From Clavelina lepadiformis (lineage: Eukaryota > Chordata > Ascidiacea > Aplousobranchia > Clavelinidae): DNA of 64,000 bases. Under the pieces are notes generated by a model. The model was not told where the DNA came from and made no database searches. It was given only the letters and a program-made list of their open reading frames with translations. Location of the stretch: the NCBI RefSeq assembly GCF_947623445.1, contig NC_135245.1, positions 6,145,501 through 6,209,500 on the forward strand. The letters run 5' to 3'. The position numbers and the translations under genes were made by a program. Shown here in pieces: positions 63,932-64,000 of the stretch. Within the stretch, counting starts at the first letter, position 1. Each line of letters opens with the position of its first letter.

Positions 63932-64000
63932 GACAAAACAACATTTTATATTGTTGAAATTCACATACTCTTTTATGTTATTAAGAAGCTGTCAAAATAT

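Larger units (their letters stand above)
1..64000 (-). repeat. Tandem array of tRNA-Gln/tRNA-Tyr gene units, about 512 bp each
   Basis: One Gln and one Tyr gene alternate through the whole window, all on the minus strand, with about 118 unit lengths interrupted only by the LTR element at 19297-22433. The spacing is regular: about 84 bp from a Tyr 3' end to the next Gln 5' end, and about 260 bp from a Gln 3' end to the next Tyr 5' end. Spacers are as conserved as genes, so the whole unit is being homogenised. Copy comparison shows nested blocks duplicated as groups of units, as expected from unequal crossing over. Individual genes are listed below as differences from the reference copies at 1795-1866 (Gln) and 11196-11286 (Tyr); tRNA numbering is conventional and is given on the RNA strand. 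The array is open at both ends: base 1 directly follows a Tyr gene and the last Gln is followed by an unfinished spacer. Confidence 0.97.

Noticed and set aside
1-64000. Possible CRISPR array or phage tRNA cluster
   Set aside because: Repeat units are 512 bp with full genes, not short repeats with unique spacers; the Tyr intron position, T-run terminators and LTR element are eukaryotic.

Overview
The window is almost entirely one tandem array of nuclear tRNA genes from a eukaryote, most likely an invertebrate animal. Both gene types closely resemble animal tRNA-Gln and intron-containing tRNA-Tyr, and the spacers are AT-rich and carry T-run (RNA polymerase III) terminators. No protein-coding gene was found. 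I cannot name the species.

Layout: a unit of about 512 bp repeats across the whole window, and every gene is on the minus strand. Each unit has one tRNA-Gln (72 nt including the discriminator base) and one tRNA-Tyr (91 nt, with an 18-nt intron after position 37). Read leftwards along transcription, the order is Tyr, 84-bp spacer, Gln, about 260-bp spacer, next Tyr. By eye there are 119 Gln genes (68 anticodon UUG, 50 CUG, one UUC; one CUG copy is split by an insertion) and 118 Tyr genes (110 GUA, 8 AUA). The array runs off both ends of the window.

Regions: 1-8.9 kb holds only Gln-UUG, and CUG copies appear from 8.98 kb. At 19.3-22.4 kb a 3.1-kb fossil LTR element splits one Gln gene, and a paralogous unit at 44.4 kb preserves the empty site. 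At 29.6-37.9 kb there is a four-unit higher-order repeat. From 50.0 to 62.9 kb a block of about 5.65 kb is present twice, 7,176 bp apart. Shorter multi-unit duplications with other offsets fill 5-18 kb. This pattern fits repeated unequal exchange and gene conversion.

The copies are not all equal. Many are reference-type and look functional. Others fall into recurrent subfamilies that share the same stem mismatches, D-loop changes or position-37 changes and have been amplified together with their neighbours. The most unusual individuals are a Gln-bodied tRNA with a Glu-type UUC anticodon, eight Tyr copies with anticodon AUA, and one Tyr copy with a 7-bp internal duplication.

How it works together: each gene carries its own internal A and B boxes, a nearby upstream TATA-like element and a downstream T run, so each unit looks like two independent Pol III genes. 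The array as a whole would supply Gln and Tyr tRNA in bulk.
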